Of a stretch of 7,657 nt of DNA, positions 6,008 through 7,657 are shown in pieces. Numbering within the stretch: position 1 is the stretch's first letter; every line of letters starts with the position of its first letter. Where the stretch lies: contig CALGZV010000265.1 of assembly GCA_937934385.1 (NCBI GenBank), forward strand, positions 1 through 7,657, given 5' to 3'. The notes below the pieces were generated by a model. It saw nothing but the letters and a program-made list of their open reading frames with translations, did not search any database and had not been told where the DNA came from. The translations under genes and the position numbers were made by a program. The DNA comes from an uncultured Clostridia bacterium. GTDB lineage: Bacteria; Bacillota; Clostridia; Oscillospirales; CAG-272.

Positions 6008-7243
6008 TTACAGTTTTTCCCCTGGATCTGTATTCTGTGCTGCTGCAGGAACTGTTTCAGCATCTGCCGCAGGAATCTCCTGTGCGGCTTTGCATGCCGA
6101 GTATGTCGGGCATGTCTGACTGCAAGGGCATATAACATTTATTGTTTCGTTTTGTGCCGGAGTGCCGTTGCTTTTTTTGTCAGATGCAAGAATCTGATCG
6201 TAACCCGCTTCATGCTTTGCTGTCGGATGCGTTATAAGATAGATATTCATAGCAAGAATAAATGCACTTACTGCTATAATTATTATCATTCCCCAGATAT
6301 TCTCACGCGTAAAAAGTACAGCTGACAGTCCGAGAATCGCGCTTATTGCATAAAGGATATGAACCGACTGTTTCTGGTTGAAGCCGAGGTCAATAAGTCT
6401 GTGGTGTATATGACCTCTGTCAGCATGCCACGGAGCCTGCCCGTGGATCAGTCTGCGGAATACCGCAAACAGTGTGTCAAAGAGCGGAAGTCCGAATATG
6501 GACATAGGGATAATAAATGAAAGCATTGCATGTACCTTGAACACACCGCCTATTGAAATTATCGACATTGTGTATCCGAGGAACAGTGCGCCTGTATCGC
6601 CCATGAATATTTTAGCGGGATTTGAATTGTGCGGAAGAAATCCGATACATGCTCCGGCAAGTATAGCACAGAGAATTACCGAGGTTGAAGACGCATTAAA
6701 TACTACTGTGACAAGCAGAAGCGACAGCGAGCTGATCGCCGAGATACCGCAGGAAAGTCCGTCAAGTCCGTCTACAAGGTTGATTGCGTTCGTTACAAGA
6801 AGTATCCAGAGCAGCGTTACCGGCTTTGACCAGATACCAAGCTCATAATATGTTCCTCCGATTGAGAAAAAATCTATTGTGATCCCCTGCATTATCGGGA
6901 AGATAGCTGCAACTACCTGTATTATCAGCTTTGCATAAGGCTTTATACGGTATATGTCGTCTACTACGCCGATTGCTACGATCATAAGTCCGCCTACGAT
7001 AAGTGAGACTATCATCGTAGACATTTCGCAGAATACAATAGTCGTGACGAGAAATGCAAAAAATATTGCAAGCCCGCCGAGACGCGGTACAGGCTTTGTA
7101 TGCATACGTCGGCCGTCGGTAGGTACATCGACCGCACCGAGACGGTATGCGAGAAAACTTGCTATCGGAGTTGTCGAAAAGGACACAAGTCCGGAACAAA
7201 GCAGCGCCATAAGCACGGCTATAAACAGATTCGATGTTTCCAT
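6008..7243 (-). CDS. tagO: Undecaprenyl-phosphate GlcNAc-1-phosphate transferase, TagO/WecA type, with Cys-rich tail
   Basis: This integral membrane enzyme transfers GlcNAc-1-phosphate (by family) from UDP-GlcNAc to undecaprenyl phosphate, the first step for wall teichoic acid and other lipid-linked glycans. About ten or eleven hydrophobic helices span 1-340. Family motifs are HTKPVPRLGG (48-57), VVDDIYRIKPYAKL with D95/D96 (Mg2+ and substrate), NAINLVDGLDG (152-162), KIFMGDTGALFLGY with D216, and HADRGHIHHRL (273-283, UDP-sugar loop). MraY is less likely because of the HIHH loop. After about residue 340 comes a hydrophilic ~70-residue tail containing CPCSQTCPTYSAC (C372, C374, C378, C384), then an Ala/Pro-rich acidic end; this is unusual for the family. 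Start ATG 7243 has AAAGG 12 bases upstream, rather far. It follows trpS by 40 bases with no clear promoter between, so the two may be cotranscribed. Exact sugar substrate and glycan are inferred. Confidence 0.92.
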   Translation of the reverse strand: METSNLFIAVLMALLCSGLVSFSTTPIASFLAYRLGAVDVPTDGRRMHTKPVPRLGGLAIFFAFLVTTIVFCEMSTMIVSLIVGGLMIVAIGVVDDIYRIKPYAKLIIQVVAAIFPIMQGITIDFFSIGGTYYELGIWSKPVTLLWILLVTNAINLVDGLDGLSCGISAISSLSLLLVTVVFNASSTSVILCAILAGACIGFLPHNSNPAKIFMGDTGALFLGYTMSIISIGGVFKVHAMLSFIIPMSIFGLPLFDTLFAVFRRLIHGQAPWHADRGHIHHRLIDLGFNQKQSVHILYAISAILGLSAVLFTRENIWGMIIIIAVSAFILAMNIYLITHPTAKHEAGYDQILASDKKSNGTPAQNETINVICPCSQTCPTYSACKAAQEIPAADAETVPAAAQNTDPGEKL

Positions 7244-7283
7244 AAAATTATATTACCTTTGTTATATCAGGGACATTCCGCTC

Positions 7284-7657
7284 TCAGAGCTGAACAAATC
7301 CCGTTTTTTTATAAACCTTGCGCATTGTGCGTGATGCGATGCGTGATGCGGATTCAGCGCCGTTTTTCATTATCTGCTCGAGGTATGCTTTATCTGCTAT
7401 AAGACGGGCATACTCCTCTCTGAGCGGAGTAAGCGCATCTGCGGTCGCTTCACCTACGGCGAGCTTAAAATCTCCGTAACCTTTTCCGTCGAAGTCCTTT
7501 TCTATCTCGGAAAATGTTTTTCCTGTGACAGCGGAATATATGCTCATAAGATTATTTATTCCGTCTTTTCCCTCGGCGTATCTAACGCGCGAATCGCTGT
7601 CAGTCACCGCTTTTTTAAATTTTCGGATAATCGCGTCTCTCGGGTCGAGAAGATCAA
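7284..7657 (-). CDS. trpS: Tryptophanyl-tRNA synthetase, C-terminal part, cut by window edge
   Basis: This cytoplasmic class Ic synthetase charges tRNA-Trp using ATP. The visible 123 residues are the C-terminal helical region. DPRDAIIRKFKKAVTDS leads in, followed by the family block INNLMSIYSAVTGKTF, then GKGYGDFKLAVGEA, ADALTPLREEY and a basic end with RKVYKKTGFVQL. The spacing implies that the KMSKS loop lies just outside the right edge. The start is not in the window; the first complete codon begins at 7655. The stop TGA is at 7286-7284. No frame damage is visible. The next gene downstream on the same strand, tagO-like, starts 40 bases later. Confidence 0.95.
   Translation of the reverse strand, partial: DLLDPRDAIIRKFKKAVTDSDSRVRYAEGKDGINNLMSIYSAVTGKTFSEIEKDFDGKGYGDFKLAVGEATADALTPLREEYARLIADKAYLEQIMKNGAESASRIASRTMRKVYKKTGFVQL

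Noticed and set aside
5805..6119. Plus-strand 104-codon frame in the M23/tagO intergenic region
   Set aside because: It overlaps the M23 promoter and the tagO 3' end, has no ribosome binding site and looks like no protein family.
7244..7260. TATAAT just before the tagO-like ATG as a promoter
   Set aside because: No -35 at a suitable distance, and it would give an mRNA without the ribosome binding site.
6474..7402. Several plus- and minus-strand frames of 100-126 codons over tagO and trpS
   Set aside because: They are shadows of strongly conserved coding sequence on the minus strand and have no starts or motifs of their own.

Overview
The window looks like chromosomal DNA of a low-to-moderate GC Gram-positive bacterium of the Clostridia, most plausibly a gut Ruminococcus or other Oscillospiraceae-like lineage. 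The reasons are a type III glutamine synthetase, a TagO/WecA-type initiator of cell-wall glycans, strong AGGAG-like ribosome binding sites and textbook sigma-A promoters. The genus is an inference from style and gene content; no taxonomic marker is present.

Layout: (1) 1-658, minus strand, N-terminal 219 codons of a type IA DNA topoisomerase (topB-like), running off the left edge. (2) 659-940, divergent intergenic region with a near-perfect sigma-A promoter for glnA. (3) 941-3040, plus strand, type III glutamine synthetase (about 699 aa), closed by a strong intrinsic terminator. (4) 3209-4024, plus strand, hemolysin III / PAQR-family seven-helix membrane protein with its own promoter. Its last ~40 codons are not hlyIII sequence. 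(5) 3878 to about 4009, minus strand, a short piece that translates antisense to hlyIII as an unmistakable internal segment of type I-C CRISPR Cas7 (Csd2). It lies between the hlyIII body and a hairpin terminator at 4031-4060. (6) 4118-5758, minus strand, secreted M23 (LytM-type) protein whose HxH motif has lost its first histidine. It is preceded by a ~130-nt leader with a strong hairpin and a clear sigma-A promoter. (7) 6008-7243, minus strand, TagO/WecA-type phosphoglycosyltransferase with an unusual cysteine-rich C-terminal tail. (8) 7284-7657, minus strand, C-terminal part of tryptophanyl-tRNA synthetase (trpS), running off the right edge.

The genes are mostly housekeeping: DNA topology, ammonia assimilation, a membrane protein, wall remodelling, wall-glycan initiation and tRNA charging. 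The plus-strand pair (glnA, hlyIII) and the minus-strand trio (trpS, tagO-like, M23) converge at about 4025-4117, where one hairpin may serve both sides. tagO and the M23 gene are adjacent cell-envelope genes, but each probably has its own transcription unit.

The most notable object is the isolated cas7 fragment fused antisense to the 3' end of hlyIII, with no other cas gene or repeat array in the window. It may be a relic of illegitimate recombination, an assembly chimera, or, speculatively, a source of RNA antisense to a cas7 mRNA made elsewhere. No complete new system is visible here.
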